From Symbiodinium kawagutii (lineage: Eukaryota > Sar > Dinophyceae > Suessiales > Symbiodiniaceae): 64,000 bases of DNA. Position 1 is the first letter of the stretch. Each line of letters opens with the position of its first letter. The position numbers were made by a program, and so were the translations under genes. The DNA lies in contig VSDK01018597.1 of assembly GCA_009767595.1 (NCBI GenBank), positions 273,028 to 337,027 of the forward strand. Direction: 5' to 3'. Shown one piece after another: positions 50,673 to 61,470 of this stretch. Below the pieces are notes generated by a model. That model did no database searches. It was given only the letters and a program-made list of their open reading frames with translations, and had not been told where the DNA came from.

Positions 50673-50741
50673 CTTGGGGTTCCCTGGTTACAACGGGCCG
50701 GGGGAAGGCTTCGGAGCACTGGAGCCGGTGGCTGCTGCCAG

Positions 50742-50816
50742 GACAAGCATCATCCAGAGGCTGCCCTCAGTGCCATGGATCCTCAATGCGCGGCAAACAT
50801 TTTGATGCTCGGTGAC
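50742..50816 (+). CDS. 12-residue-repeat exon
   Basis: After GTGGCTGCTGCCAG the frame reads DKHHPEAALSAMDPQCAANI then LMLGD. The donor is GTTGGT (phase 0) or G|GTGACG (phase 1). Two units. Confidence 0.6.
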
Positions 50817-50854
50817 GTTGGTTGATCATCCCATTGAGTATGTGGTTAGTATTG

Positions 50855-51043
50855 GTTTGAAACCACCACCACCAATCCAAAAATGTTTGAAAATACAAAA
50901 TGTTAGTAACCATAGTTAACTGGTTGGTGGTTAGTAAGCATAGTTCACTGCTTGGTGGTTTCAAACCTTTTGTATTTTCACTAGTAGTTGTGAACAAATG
51001 GTTGGTTGAGTAATATGTTTCATAGGGGTTGAAAGCGCCAACC
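50855..51043. mobile_element. Family C MITE plus an inverted partial copy
   Basis: An inverted fragment (TTTGAAACCACC…GAAAATACAAAATG, 50855-50905) precedes a full copy at 50943-51043 (GGTGGTTTCAAACCTTTTG…GGTTGAAAGCGCCAACCAG). Confidence 0.7.
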
Positions 51044-51066
51044 AGCTGGTGAGTTGCTCAACTGAA

Positions 51067-51187
51067 ACATGGCTGTGGGTCAATTTTCTCATCAACCACT
51101 TTCATGGGGAATAATCATCAACCATTTTAAAGGGAATAGAATGGTAAATGATGGGGGAGCCAAGGGTGTTTGACCCACAGCCACATG
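51067..51187. mobile_element. Family B MITE, complete
   Basis: ACATGGCTGTGGGTCAATT to TTTGACCCACAGCCACATG: 16 or more matching terminal bases. Confidence 0.85.
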
Positions 51188-51444
51188 GTGAGAGGCTAAG
51201 CCGAGCGAAAAAAACATGGTTTTGATCGTTGGTGAAACAAAAAACGACCAGGGGGAAGAAGGGGGTAGGAAGCACCGTCGACCGTTTGGGCAACTGAACC
51301 ATTTGGAAGTGCTCAGCTTAACCATACTCCGGCTATCAAATTTCCGCTTTTTTTGCACAAAACCCAGGTTTGAAAAGAGCGTAAATCGATAAAGTGCATG
51401 AACATTGAAGTGGCGAATGGAACTTCCACGGAGTCAAACTCAAT

Positions 51445-51548
51445 ATGGTGGTTCCTCAAAATAGGGGCCCCAAATCTGTGGTTTCTTACTATTAAGTGAC
51501 TATTAATGGATGATTGGGGGGCACCGCTATTCTGAGAAACCACCATTT
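51445..51548. mobile_element. Family A MITE, complete
   Basis: ATGGTGGTTCCTCAAAATAGG to CTATTCTGAGAAACCACCAT. Confidence 0.85.
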
Positions 51549-51680
51549 GTTCAGTACAAACAACTCCTTATAGGTCCACAACTTATCAGGGCCACAACAT
51601 AGCTGGTAGATCCATTGGTTCACCACCATCCGTTGGACCAGAAATGGTGGTTTACCATCAGCGGGGGTATGAACAAGTGG

Positions 51681-51784
51681 TAGTTTCTTAATAGCCGAGG
51701 GTATCCCCAAGTTTGGTTGGCTGATTACTATAAATGTTTAAGCTGAATGATAGCTGGACCTCCATGACTTGAGAAACTCCCAAG
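51681..51784. mobile_element. Family A MITE, diverged
   Basis: GTAGTTTCTTAATAGCCGAGG, GGTTGGCTGATTACTATAAA, CCATGACTTGAGAAACTCC. Confidence 0.65.
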
Positions 51785-51850
51785 TGCATCTACCATTGCG
51801 GGAGTTGATTCTCCCTTTCTCACATCACTCCCCACCCGTGCGACCACCAG

Positions 51851-51901
51851 TCACACTGAGGACATCCGGCGAGTCCTACAGTGCTGCTCGGCGACTGTTG
51901 G
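51851..51901 (+). CDS. Possible small exon (phase 1 to 1)
   Basis: After CGTGCGACCACCAG the frame reads TLRTSGESYSAARRLL before G|GTTTGG. YSAARRLL is compatible with one repeat unit, but the neighbouring frame (TEDIRRVLQCCSATV) is also plausible. Confidence 0.35.
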
Positions 51902-51969
51902 GTTTGGGCTTTACCTCGGTGCCCACCATTTGCGTTTACAACTTTGAAACAATGCTGTTGTTTGCAAAC

Positions 51970-52087
51970 ACTGGCTATGGGTCAATATTATCCAACCAAC
52001 TAATGGGGGATTTCCACCAACCAAATCAAGGGGAAAACAATGGTTAATGGTGGGGAACCAGGGGTACAGGGTTTTGACCCACAGCCG
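51970..52087. mobile_element. Family B MITE, complete
   Basis: CTGGCTATGGGTCAATATT to TTTTGACCCACAGCCG. Almost identical inside to the copy at 24643-24762. Confidence 0.85.
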
Positions 52088-52129
52088 TTTGCAAACACTA
52101 ACAAACTATTAAACAAACACTAACAAATA

Positions 52130-52225
52130 TTGTATAGTAAACTTGGGGATACCCAACACTAAGAACTTGAAACAACTTTGAAGCATTTACAAAAAAACTA
52201 TGGTTGTTAGTGTTGGGTATTCTCA
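52130..52225. repeat. Inverted repeat around AACTTGGGGATACCCAACAC
   Basis: ACTTGGGGATACCCAACACT at 52141 and AGTGTTGGGTATTCTCAAGT at 52209 are imperfect inverted copies, a foldback of about 90 bp outside families A-F. Confidence 0.65.
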
Positions 52226-52424
52226 AGTTTTCTGTAAAAAAATGGTTGTGATAGAAACAAACAAGGGGCGTACAATGCAAGTTAGTGAACAATGGTGTGA
52301 TGCATGGTGGTTAGATGATGATTAAACCAACTGTTGCTAGTTCACCATGCTTAGTGATGGTTAATAAGGCTTGATGACATGGTTGACTCTGGAGGCTATC
52401 AATGGTTAACTTAGATTAGTTCAC

Positions 52425-52505
52425 TAGGGACTACAAGCTCTGGTAGATATAACATGATACAATAGTTAGATGGTTCAACCAACTTGTAACTACTAGACCC
52501 TCCTT
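52425..52505. mobile_element. Family F MITE, diverged
   Basis: ACTAGGGACTACAAGC, TGGTAGATATAAC, CAACTTGTAACTACTAG. The GC-rich termini are lost. Confidence 0.4.
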
Positions 52506-53320
52506 CTGGAACGGTTCAATGTTGAATTGCTTGAATGGGTCTGTGGTTGATCAATGGTTGATGAAACTGTTTCTTTATGATGCTTTCTCGATCGTGCTTG
52601 GATAATGATGGTTCGTTCATTGGATAACGCAATTGTTTTACCACGCTCGTTTGTGATTGATAGTGGTTGACAATGATCAATTGTTGGTTCAAGAGTGGTT
52701 TCTCCGCAGTTGGACAGAAAAGCACCAGCTTCACCAAGCCGAATTGATAGCCTTGCGAAGCCGGGACTGTGGAGCACCCAAGTGTTGGATTCCCACGTTC
52801 TCTTAAACATGGCCAATGAGTGAATGAATGGCTGCTAAGTGATGGTTAATGGTTAATTACTGGTTACTGAATTGATTAATCAAGTTAACTATATATAATG
52901 GCTAAGTATTGCCTAAGTGATTTACTCGTAAATGAAGTGATGAACTCGTCTCAATGAGTCGATGAGATCCATTTGTTCATGCACCACCATGGGCTTTTCC
53001 ATAGATAGCTGATAGTTTACAATCAAATACAGGGGGTTATGAAAAAGTGGATCTACCATCATTGGTATCCGACATTGTGCAATCATTTGATTTTGAGCTT
53101 ATATATAGGTATCATGAGCGCTGATACATGCTTGTAGGCTCAGAACATCTTACAACATGTGGCATTTGGTCTAGAATACGAATCAACAGTTTTGTAAGTA
53201 AAGGTATTCTAGTATTCTAGCAAGCAAAATAGCTCAAAACTTTAAAGTAAAGTAGGCGCCAAACCCCAATGCAATTCGTTTATAAGTTCTACTGATATCT
53301 CTGAATAGCGTACGCCTCAG

Positions 53321-53420
53321 ACAGCTTTTGATGCCACGGCCTCATCATCGACAGCTCTAGCCCAGAGCTGGGAAAGGAATGATACATTAGGGAACCCCAT
53401 CGATGGAACCGAGCCAAGGG
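53321..53420 (+). CDS. Possible exon (phase 0 to 1)
   Basis: After GTACGCCTCAG the frame reads TAFDATASSSTALAQSWERN, then DTLGNPIDGTEPR to G|GTATTC. It vaguely resembles the exon at 955 (FDPTAG…AW) and has no clear repeat unit. Confidence 0.3.
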
Positions 53421-53466
53421 GTATTCACTGGGGTTTCAGACTTGGCATTGGATTTTCTTAACTTCA

Positions 53467-53572
53467 TGAAAACTAACATAGCAATGGAAAATCCATCATG
53501 AATGGATGATTTCCCAGAGTTTTCTTAACAAAATGGTGGGTTTTCCATTGCCATGTTAGTTTACCAAAGGGT
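53467..53572. mobile_element. Family D MITE, complete
   Basis: AAACTAACATAGCAATGGAA and TTCCATTGCCATGTTAGTTT inverted termini. Confidence 0.9.
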
Positions 53573-53979
53573 ACCTGTTCATGAAAGAAAAGGACGTCAT
53601 GATGGAGAGGGAAAGCAGTTTCTCGTTTGAGTGTCGCATGTGGAATGTACAACTGGTTCCCAGCCTACAGTTGGTATGTACCTTGTTGCGAGAGCATTCC
53701 TGCCTTGGTTATTCCAAGCGATGATTGGGCGAAACCAGTTTGTCCAGTAATCGATATGAACTTCCTAATTGGCATGGACCAGCAAGTCGTGGCAAATTGG
53801 ATCCAATCAGGGAAGCACTGCAATGTTGCTAGCATCTGACTTCCCTCTCCATGTTTTGGTCATCCCTCAGCCCCAACTCCAACAGTAACATCTCCCAGCC
53901 CCAATCTCAACTCCAAGTCGCCTCAACCCTGGTCTCAACTCTCCAACCCATCTCCCGCGGCTGGTTGTGGGTCAAGCCA

Positions 53980-54640
53980 TTGGGTATCCAAGAAACCATT
54001 GGTTTATGAGAGATTTCCATTACAAATGGCCAAAATTGGGGGGTCAATCATTTTGATACCTTACTATTGTTACTTACCCTATCATGAACAATTAACCAGC
54101 CACATCATGACACGAAGCTATTTTGACACATACTCAGCCCATTAACCATTATGAATCACTGGTTGTCATTCAAAAACAGCTGGTGGATGGTTCATAATAA
54201 CCAGCATATAATTGTTAACCATCAACACTAATAGCTGGTGTACACTAATAGCTGGTTAACAATAATTATGGTTAACCATTGGGAACAGAGCTAATTATCA
54301 ACCATTAACCATTCATGAATCACTAGTGATTATTCAAAAACAGCTGGTTAACAATATTAGCTGGTTATTATGAACCATCTACTTAACCATTATTCAATAC
54401 TGGTTCAGAATAACCAGCATATAATCGTTAACCATTCATGAATCACTGGTTATCATTCAATAACAGCTGGTTAATGGTTAATACTAACCATCATTCGAGT
54501 CATTCATATAATAACCATTTATTATTGTTAACCATTATCAACCATCTCCCTGATTCATTATCAACCATTATGGTTAACCATTATCAACCATCATCAACCA
54601 TCATTATGTTATTATTAACCATGAACCATTCCTGAATCAC
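53980..54640. repeat. Low complexity (AACCATTATCAACC, TAGCTGGTTAAC words)
   Basis: Iterated ATTAACCATTATGAATCACT and AATAACCAGCATATAAT blocks. Larger ~130-bp near-duplications are visible (54160-54240 against 54400-54480). Confidence 0.75.
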
Positions 54641-54666
54641 TGACGTAGCTCCCTTCAACGCCCCAG

Positions 54667-54770
54667 GATGCCGCGAACCTCCTGTCCAAGCTCGAGTACG
54701 CCGTGGCCGCCAAGCTGCTGGCGCTCATGGACGTGGCGGACGCCGGAGCACTCGCGCCACGCGGCGGCGC
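54667..54770 (+). CDS. 12-residue-repeat exon (phase 0 to 2), start of a six-exon in-phase run
   Basis: After TTCAACGCCCCAG the frame reads DAANLLSKLEYAVAAKLLAL, then MDVADAGALAPRGG to GC|GTGAAG. Units DAANLLSKL, EYAVAAKLLALM and DVADAGAL are in register. Without splicing it would stop one codon later, so the donor is needed if the gene is intact. The GC-rich codon pattern contrasts with the low-complexity intron before it. Confidence 0.7.
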
Positions 54771-55123
54771 GTGAAGCGCAACGTGCCGGGGGGGCGCGCC
54801 ACGGTGGGGGGTGCGGAGGTAGATGGCTATGGTTAACGGTGGTGAATGATGGGGGATTCCCTACTAGTAGTAGATATAATGATAGATGATAATATGATGG
54901 TGGTTGATAATAGTGGTTACTATGATGTCTATGATGGTTGATAATGACAGTGATTTACAATAGTTTGATGGGTAGTTATAGTGGTCAACTGGTCAACTAT
55001 CGTTTGGTGGGTGGTTTCAAACATTATGGTTCTTAATGATACGATATAGGGATATTAGCCAACAATAGTGGTTAAACAACTATGAGGTGGTCATAATCAT
55101 AATATGGGTTGATTCAAGGTGTG

Positions 55124-55242
55124 GCCCCCGAGTTAGTTCGCTTCGCTTAGAACTAGGGTAACAAGCCGCTATGGTAGATGTAACTCGACTTAAATGGCAT
55201 ACTACCCAACTTGTAAGGTTTATGGACCCCACCTTGTTGTAA
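55124..55242. mobile_element. Family F MITE, complete
   Basis: CAAGGTGTGGCCCCCGAG and ATGGACCCCACCTTG termini, with AACTAGGGTAACAAGC and TGGTAGATGTAAC inside. Confidence 0.75.
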
Positions 55243-55783
55243 TGGTTCAGTTGATCATGATAGTTCGTGAGAATTGATGCGACTATATCATGCTATATAG
55301 TGCTTCATAGTATTGGTTGATTAGCAGGATTATTGTTGGTTAAGCATGCTCAACAAGCCACTCGTTGAACACATCGCCAATTCAACACATGGTTCTCATT
55401 GGTCAAACATGTTTCTTCCTTCCAAGCAAAGTCCGCAGCTACCAGCTAGTGGACAGTTGCTAATTGTGTGATTTACAACTGGTGCCAATTTCCCTTGGTT
55501 ACAGTACAAATTGGTACTGGTATCAAATATTGACCATGATTAATCCACCGGTGCTTCACTATTCAAGATTGCCATAGTTGTCAAGTGAAGGATTATAGTT
55601 GATAAATCATTAATTTATCATTCGTGATGGTTACATTTCACATTAACCGTAGGTTACAATATCATTTCTATTTTCATTATTCATCATGAATGTACTCAAT
55701 ATTTCAACTATTAATTCATTAGACTATCAAACCATTGTCGTCAACCACTGGCCAAGAGCGTGGCTTTCTCGAAGCTCTCTGAG

Positions 55784-55841
55784 GTCGGAACTGGAGTATG
55801 ACCAAGCGGCTGAAGTCTTAGGCAAGCTCAAGGCGAGGCGT
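55784..55841 (+). CDS. 12-residue-repeat exon (phase 2 to 0)
   Basis: After AAGCTCTCTGAG, in phase 2, the frame reads SELEYDQAAEVLGKLKARR before GTGATC. Joined to the previous exon (GC|G gives Ala) the unit EYDQAAEVLGKL continues the register. Confidence 0.65.
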
Positions 55842-56414
55842 GTGATCAGTGCCACAGGGAACCGATGGGATCCGTTTCCTTGGGTCTTTTGGTAGGGGGT
55901 GGGAGGATATGGATGGGGGGGATCATCTTCAAGGGGGGAGATGAAGGGAGGGTAGTGGAAATGAATATGGATGCCTTTTGTAGCCTCTTTTAACCAATAT
56001 GTTAAGGCTTATGGGAGTCGATGGCGGCCATGACGAAGCAAGGTATAGACAAAGCAGTCGCTGGGACCACAAGTTGAAGGGAATTGAGTAGCAGTTGAGG
56101 GGTTAATCATGGTGATGATCATCCGCAGATTCCTATGAGTCAGCCAATCTTAGCATTAGGATGTTTAAACCAGCTATTGAGCTGGCCACGGTGGTGGCTG
56201 AACCCATGACCAAGGACTGATCAACCATCTCCGAGGACCATGAGCATTTTTTTGATCATCATCAACGATACTTGAACCATCATGAACCACTCATTCACAA
56301 TCAACAACCGCTACTTGACCATTATTATCCGTTTTGTTTCCACTTTGCCTGATAAATCCACCAGCAACTCCTACTTCAACATTACCTAATGGACCATGAT
56401 TATAACTGCCACAG

Positions 56415-56487
56415 GTGGCCTTTGCAGTGTCTCAGCTGAAGAATGCGCGAACTCGGGCGTTGGTGGTTGCGGAAACCCGAGGCCTGG
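56415..56487 (+). CDS. Exon of the repeat gene (phase 0 to 1)
   Basis: After ACTGCCACAG the frame reads VAFAVSQLKNARTRALVVAE then TRGL to G|GTAGCC. The acceptor may instead be GTGTCTCAG at 56435. It links the exons on both sides in phase. Confidence 0.55.
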
Positions 56488-57197
56488 GTAGCCAACCATG
56501 GTAGTAACCCACAGGAAAATTGCTCGAATTTGGAACAATGACTTTAGCAATTGCGCATTGAATCGTGGAGGAGTGGTTGACCAGCTAAATCGCCAAGGAT
56601 TTTGCGATTGATCATGGTAAATGTGCCGAATGGGTTGATATGATCACCAGTCATAGCCAGTTTGTACCACTGACGCTTGTCATCAAACATAATATAGATT
56701 TTGCATGGTGCGACCTTTTTTTGAATTGTAAAGCTGCATACCTATCGGTACTTATTGACATGTAACCAATCATGTAATCACTTTGTACAGTCGATCATTT
56801 TGATGGTATATGATCAAGCTGATTATGATGCTTGATCAGCCAAGTTCATCATGGTTGGCTCATGGTGGTTGAATGATGGTCAAAGATCGCTATGCTGGTT
56901 CTTACTACAATGACGTGATGCCTTTGATTGCCAGGGCTTACTTAGTTTGTGAATCATAGTGAATGATTGCCTCGTAATGGTTGGTTGATGTTCTTGTCGG
57001 GCCGTTTTCCACCTGTTTTTTTCTGTGGAAGTGGTTCCCAAACCCATCCAAACAACACAGCTACCTATCCTGTGACCAGTGACCATGCCCAGCATCCCAA
57101 GGGGCCATGGGACCTAACCACAGTGGAAGGGGGGCGTCCTGGGATGCCTGCCAAGGGTGACCGCCCACGGCAGCGTCCCAGGCTTCCCTCCTTGCAG

Positions 57198-57221
57198 AGA
57201 TGGAGTACTACGATGCCGCAG
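57198..57221 (+). CDS. 24-nt microexon of the repeat gene (phase 1 to 1)
   Basis: The acceptor CTTCCCTCCTTGCAG is the best pyrimidine tract in the window. The exon encodes MEYYDAA, with Glu and Gly completed from split codons at its two ends. Joined to the next exon it yields EYYDAAGILSKM, a perfect repeat unit spanning the junction. An alternative acceptor at 57181 (GTCCCAG) would give a 40-nt exon reading ASLLAEMEYYDAA but would break phase with the previous exon. Confidence 0.65.
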
Positions 57222-57681
57222 GTGCTGGGCTACCGTGTTGGCTAACAAGTCATGCCACCAACCGTCCAAGCAGAACGGGCTTCACGCTGGCAATCGAACA
57301 TATCAATCGAAATCATTCATATATGTTCTAGACAAAACTTGGGGAAGCCCCAATTGCGAGAGGGTAGTAGCTCGCATCCCGAAAGCCTGACTGGTAACTG
57401 GTCAGGATATGAACAGCCGGGAATCATTGGGTATGCACAGAGCATTGACCCACACCCATGTGCCAGCAGTAGGGCATGATATCCAAGAGTGGAGGGATGA
57501 TCTGATAGATTAGAACAATGCCAAAACATAAGTTTCACCTTTTTTGCTACCTTTTTTTCCCAAGTTTTTTCAAGACGATGCTCACAACAGAAGGGAGCAA
57601 TTTCCCATCCGTTTGTTTCTTGGGAGATCATCTCTCCTATGTAGGCGGGCAATGACCCACAACTTCCCCCTGTGGCTGGAG

Positions 57682-57795
57682 GCATTTTGTCGAAGATGGA
57701 TTTGTCCCGAGCCGTGTCCCTCTTGCGCACCGGCGAGTTGGATGCTGAGTCCATCTTCGAGGAGATGTGGCGGTCTGGCAAGGGGCAGCCACAGA
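57682..57795 (+). CDS. 12-residue-repeat exon (phase 1 to 1)
   Basis: After CTGTGGCTGGAG the frame, completed by the microexon, reads ILSKMDLSRAVSLLRTGELD then AESIFEEMWRSGKGQPQ to A|GTAGAA. Units DLSRAVSLLRTG and ELDAESIFEEMW follow in register. The 171-codon - strand frame covering it is a shadow. Confidence 0.7.
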
Positions 57796-58235
57796 GTAGA
57801 AGGCCCCAGTTAGATTTCTTACAAGCCCGCAAAGTACAGCCAGTTCTACCATCAAAAAAATCAAAATGTTCTAATTATATCGTTCTACCATGATAGCCAA
57901 CAATTCCGTTCACCAACTTTGCTTACGGAGTGATGAACAATTTATATTGTTTTTCGCATCCCTCATCATCACCCCAGCTCCGCCAGCTCACCACCCTTCA
58001 CCCAGCTCACCACTTGGGATCCCTTCAGCCCAACACATTAACCCAGTTTAAGCACCAATTCTCACCATTTGGGGGAGGGGTATTACCAGCATCAGCAGCT
58101 GATTTTACTGGTGGACTTGGATGATCATCCCATTGCTCGCAATTGGTGAACCCTTGGGAACTGCCTGTTTTGTGCTTTATGTCATTGATAGATCGGTGAA
58201 TTGACCATGGACTGCTTTTTGGGATATAACCATTT

Positions 58236-58341
58236 GGGTGTTTCTCAAAATAGGGAGCCCAAAAAATGGTTGGTTCATTACTATAAATGACTAGTAGTGG
58301 ATGATTTAGGGGTACCCCTATGTTGAGAAACCACCATTTGG
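58236..58341. mobile_element. Family A MITE, complete
   Basis: GTGTTTCTCAAAATAGGGAGC to ACCCCTATGTTGAGAAACC. Confidence 0.85.
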
Positions 58342-58418
58342 TAAACCGCCCATTTTCCGTGGGTGAAATCGGGCCCCTAAGCATCCTAAGCCGCCATGGT
58401 TCCGTTCACTTCCTCCAG

Positions 58419-58512
58419 GAGATGAAGGACCGCAGGGCTTTGGAACAGCTTCGAAGTCGTTTCGCCAAACGCCCCAAAACCTGAGAGCTGCGTCGATTCA
58501 CAGTGCTACATG
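58419..58512 (+). CDS. Exon of the repeat gene (phase 1 to 2), frame debatable
   Basis: The acceptor CCGTTCACTTCCTCCAG is excellent. In the phase left by the previous exon the frame reads DEGPQGFGTASKSFRQTPQN then LRAASIHSATW, ending TG|GTGGGT. A second frame (EMKDRRALEQLRSRFAKRPK, then TGA) begins with the EM typical of repeat exons. A third island to the right reads YMVGGLKRFSMMVDLDGDLN before G|GTACGT (to 58564). I cannot choose between them. Confidence 0.45.
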
Positions 58513-58577
58513 GTGGGTGGCTTGAAGCGTTTCTCCATGATGGTGGACCTGGATGGTGACCTGAATGGTACGTACCC

Positions 58578-58688
58578 CGTGGTGAACTAACATGGCTGGC
58601 TGGAAAATCCACCATTTTGTTCGGAAAACCCTTGAAAATCATCCATTTATGGTGGATTGTCCAGCCAGCCATGTTAGTTCACCAGAGG
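58578..58688. mobile_element. Family D MITE, complete
   Basis: GTGAACTAACATGGCTGGCTGG and CCAGCCAGCCATGTTAGTTCAC form perfect termini longer than 20 bases, then GAAAATCCACCAT inside. Confidence 0.9.
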
Positions 58689-58745
58689 GTACCAGTTGTT
58701 GGTTTTTTGGCACCTCATCATGAGCAATGGTAAGAGCTCACCAAG

Positions 58746-58868
58746 GGAGAACTCATGACTTGCCGGCACCTGGATGGCCACAGTGGTGTAGAGCCTTGCA
58801 ACTGGGAGGCCCTACGAATCCCAGTGCGGCCCAGCCTTACCGTGCTGTCTGTCACCCCCTCCCAGCAG
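58746..58868 (+). CDS. Exon of unidentified or repeat gene (phase 0 to 0)
   Basis: After GCTCACCAAG the frame reads GELMTCRHLDGHSGVEPCNW, EALRIPVRPSLTVLSVTPSQ and Q, then the consensus donor CAG|GTATGT. It has no 12-residue repeat, so it may be a different domain of the same protein. Confidence 0.55.
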
Positions 58869-59349
58869 GTATGTCTTCCCTATATCATGATGATATATGA
58901 TGATCAGTTGTTGCTGACTTTTTCAGGTTCCTCACTGATGCCCCAGTATAAGCTTGAGTGATTGCATGGCAGTTTATTGATTTTTGTTGTTAGTGGCGCC
59001 TGATTATAGAATTACTGTACTGTGTACGATTCCGATTCATCATGGTTGATTCTTGGTTATGGACCTACGTAGAGTCTTGGCTTATTGTGGCTATAGGCCC
59101 ACTCATCGCGAAGCAACTCATCGAGTCTCTTCGTAATACGTTGATTGAGTATTGGATTCTGCGTTTCGTTGATTCCCACTCTAGAAGAAATGCATACCAC
59201 CATCCATGGCATGTTTGTTACCATCTTAGTGGACCAGAACATCCAGCACATGCCATACTCAAGGTTTCGACCACCATCATTTGAGTGACTAGAAATCATC
59301 ATGGCGGGTACCGAAGTCTCCATCGTTGGGGTCGAAGGCTGGGTTCGCC

Positions 59350-59430
59350 CAGGGCCATCATCGATGCCGCCATCAGGGCCAAGCCGCTTCAGAACCAATC
59401 CCAAGATCAGGGACAGGGGGATCACCACTG
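59350..59430 (+). CDS. Possible exon
   Basis: After GGTTCGCCCAG, in phase 2, the frame reads AIIDAAIRAKPLQNQSQDQG then QGDHH and TGA. The - strand over the same bases also reads plausibly (VVIPLSLILGLVLKRLGP), so neither is certain. Confidence 0.25.
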
Positions 59431-60314
59431 AGATGGATAGCTCAATGATGCTCAATGTGTTTGTGATCATATGCATTCATAATCATTAATACACTATATT
59501 TACGGGCACAGAGAGTAGACATCCATATTTGTGTGTGTGTTGTTCGTTTGCTTAGTAGATGCAAACGCCAACTCTTGCTTTTTTGAAGCAGAAGTCTGTG
59601 TTGGCATCGTACTCTGTGACACCACTGAAGAGACCCAGGTGCTGCGAAAGCAAAGACTTTCTGCGTATTGTATTTATTTAATAGCCGGTCCTTCCGGTTG
59701 GAACATGATGAAACCAAATCTGAGTCGGCTGTATTCCTGGGACATAGCTATGGAAAGCTGAACCTCATAAGGTGGTTGGACTAACCCCTGCAATCATGAT
59801 GAATGTCATCAGTTGAAAGCAGTGGGGATATGTTCAACCCATACTGGGAATTCTGTTGATCCATTTGCCAAACACTACAAGCAAGCTTGGTACAGATGTT
59901 AGAAGGCTGGCTGCAGCAATGCCTTCCACTGAACAAAGATGGGTTTGTTTCAATGATGCAACCGGAAGAGTAGAGGTGGTAGGAACAACACGACTTGTCA
60001 AAGTGCAGTCGTCCGAGCTCCAGGTTTGAACGAGAGGCACAAGAGGCACAACTGGAAACTCATTCAGAAGAAGTCTAATTACATTACAAAATGTACCCTG
60101 AGTAGCCCTTCCACCACAAGAGATGGTTGAAACCACCGCAGATGATGGTAAAAGCAACCCACTCCATGCAAGAGTGAACCTGTGTTCGCTCAGGCTGGCC
60201 TTATGTTGCCTATCCAGTCCATTTTTCATGAGCAGTGCCCCCACATTATGGACTCTTTGATTGCAGGCCCTTGAAATCATTGATCTCAACATGTCCGAAT
60301 CTGTTTTGGAGCAT

Positions 60315-60365
60315 CGTTGGGTTGGTTGATTAATATCTTTCAGAGGGTTGGTTCAACCACCAGAC
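60315..60365. mobile_element. Family C MITE, right end
   Basis: GGTTGGTTGATTAATATC then GGTTGGTTCAACCACCAGAC. Confidence 0.5.
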
Positions 60366-61146
60366 AAGTTTGCACCCTAGAGGAACTGTATGTGTGACTG
60401 CTTGGTGTTTGCTCAGTTGTGCGATCTCCTTTGAACCTTCGGACTCATCACAGGACGTGTGTGTGCGGCCATTTGAAGGCGCTCAAAAGGGCTGTTTTTG
60501 GGCACCAGATCTGTGGTGTTTGAGGGAACTCCAGCATTAATTCAGTAGTAAGTAGTTGCTATATTATGTAGATGATATGGGTTGGAACTAGTCAGCCCTA
60601 TCTTAGATGATCTTATGGGATATCTGGGAAAAAGTCTATGCTTGAGAAGTGCAGCTGAGGGTAGTTCCTGGGATATTCACTATAGGCTAATGGACACCCT
60701 GAAGGTGAGTGAACTGACCATGACCATGGTGAATGTCACCACGACTGCCCACAGAGGGGTGCAGATACAGGTCATAGTTTGTCATTTGGATGTGGGTCAA
60801 AGCCCTCTAGCGACAGGTTTTAGCTGCAGCCTGTGATAGTGGTTGACAATTGGGAAAATAGCCAACAATAATGGTTAAACAAATACTATAGGTGTTGGTT
60901 TTTTGACATGCTCTCAGAAGTTGGTGATTTACCATCCAATCTAGTGGCTTTGTGGATCACTGCTGTTGTTGGTTGTTATCCCGTCTTGTTCACTATTCAC
61001 CACCAGTAATCATATATTTAATCTATTGCTGTCAATTCACCTCACTTTGTTGGTGATTGCTGGTTATTAACCATTATCCACTAATAATTAACCATTCTAT
61101 TCCCTACTGGTGAATACCCAGCCGTGTTCTTCCAGTTACCAACAAA

Positions 61147-61266
61147 ATGGCCATGGATCAGTTCACCCTGTATCCCTGGTTCCCCTATCATTAACCATCG
61201 GTTTCTGCATGAAATTGTTGGTGAACTTATCCCCTATTAGTTGGTTAATAATGACCCAAAGTCACC
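61147..61266. mobile_element. Family B MITE
   Basis: ATGGCCATGGATCAGTTCACC, CTGGTTCCCCTATCATTAACC, AATAATGACCCAAAGTCACC. Confidence 0.7.
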
Positions 61267-61470
61267 ATTTCTCGTAATAAACCATCCATCTTTGCGTCTA
61301 CCCCAGTCCTGGCTCACCACCATGTTGGTCCTATTCTTGGTTACTATCCCCTATTGTAAATCATCATTATTCCCCCAGTTATCAACCATCAACCATAAAT
61401 CAACCACTAGGTTTCCATCCCTAGCATCAACCATAAATCAACCATCAACCACTCGGTTTCCAACCCAAAG

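Noticed and set aside
57317..57832. 171-codon - strand open frame
   Set aside because: It covers the better supported + strand repeat exon at 57682 and has no recognisable motif.
59834..60292. 152-codon - strand open frame
   Set aside because: There is no family resemblance, no splice context and no composition change from the flanks. Such length is expected by chance in 64 kb.
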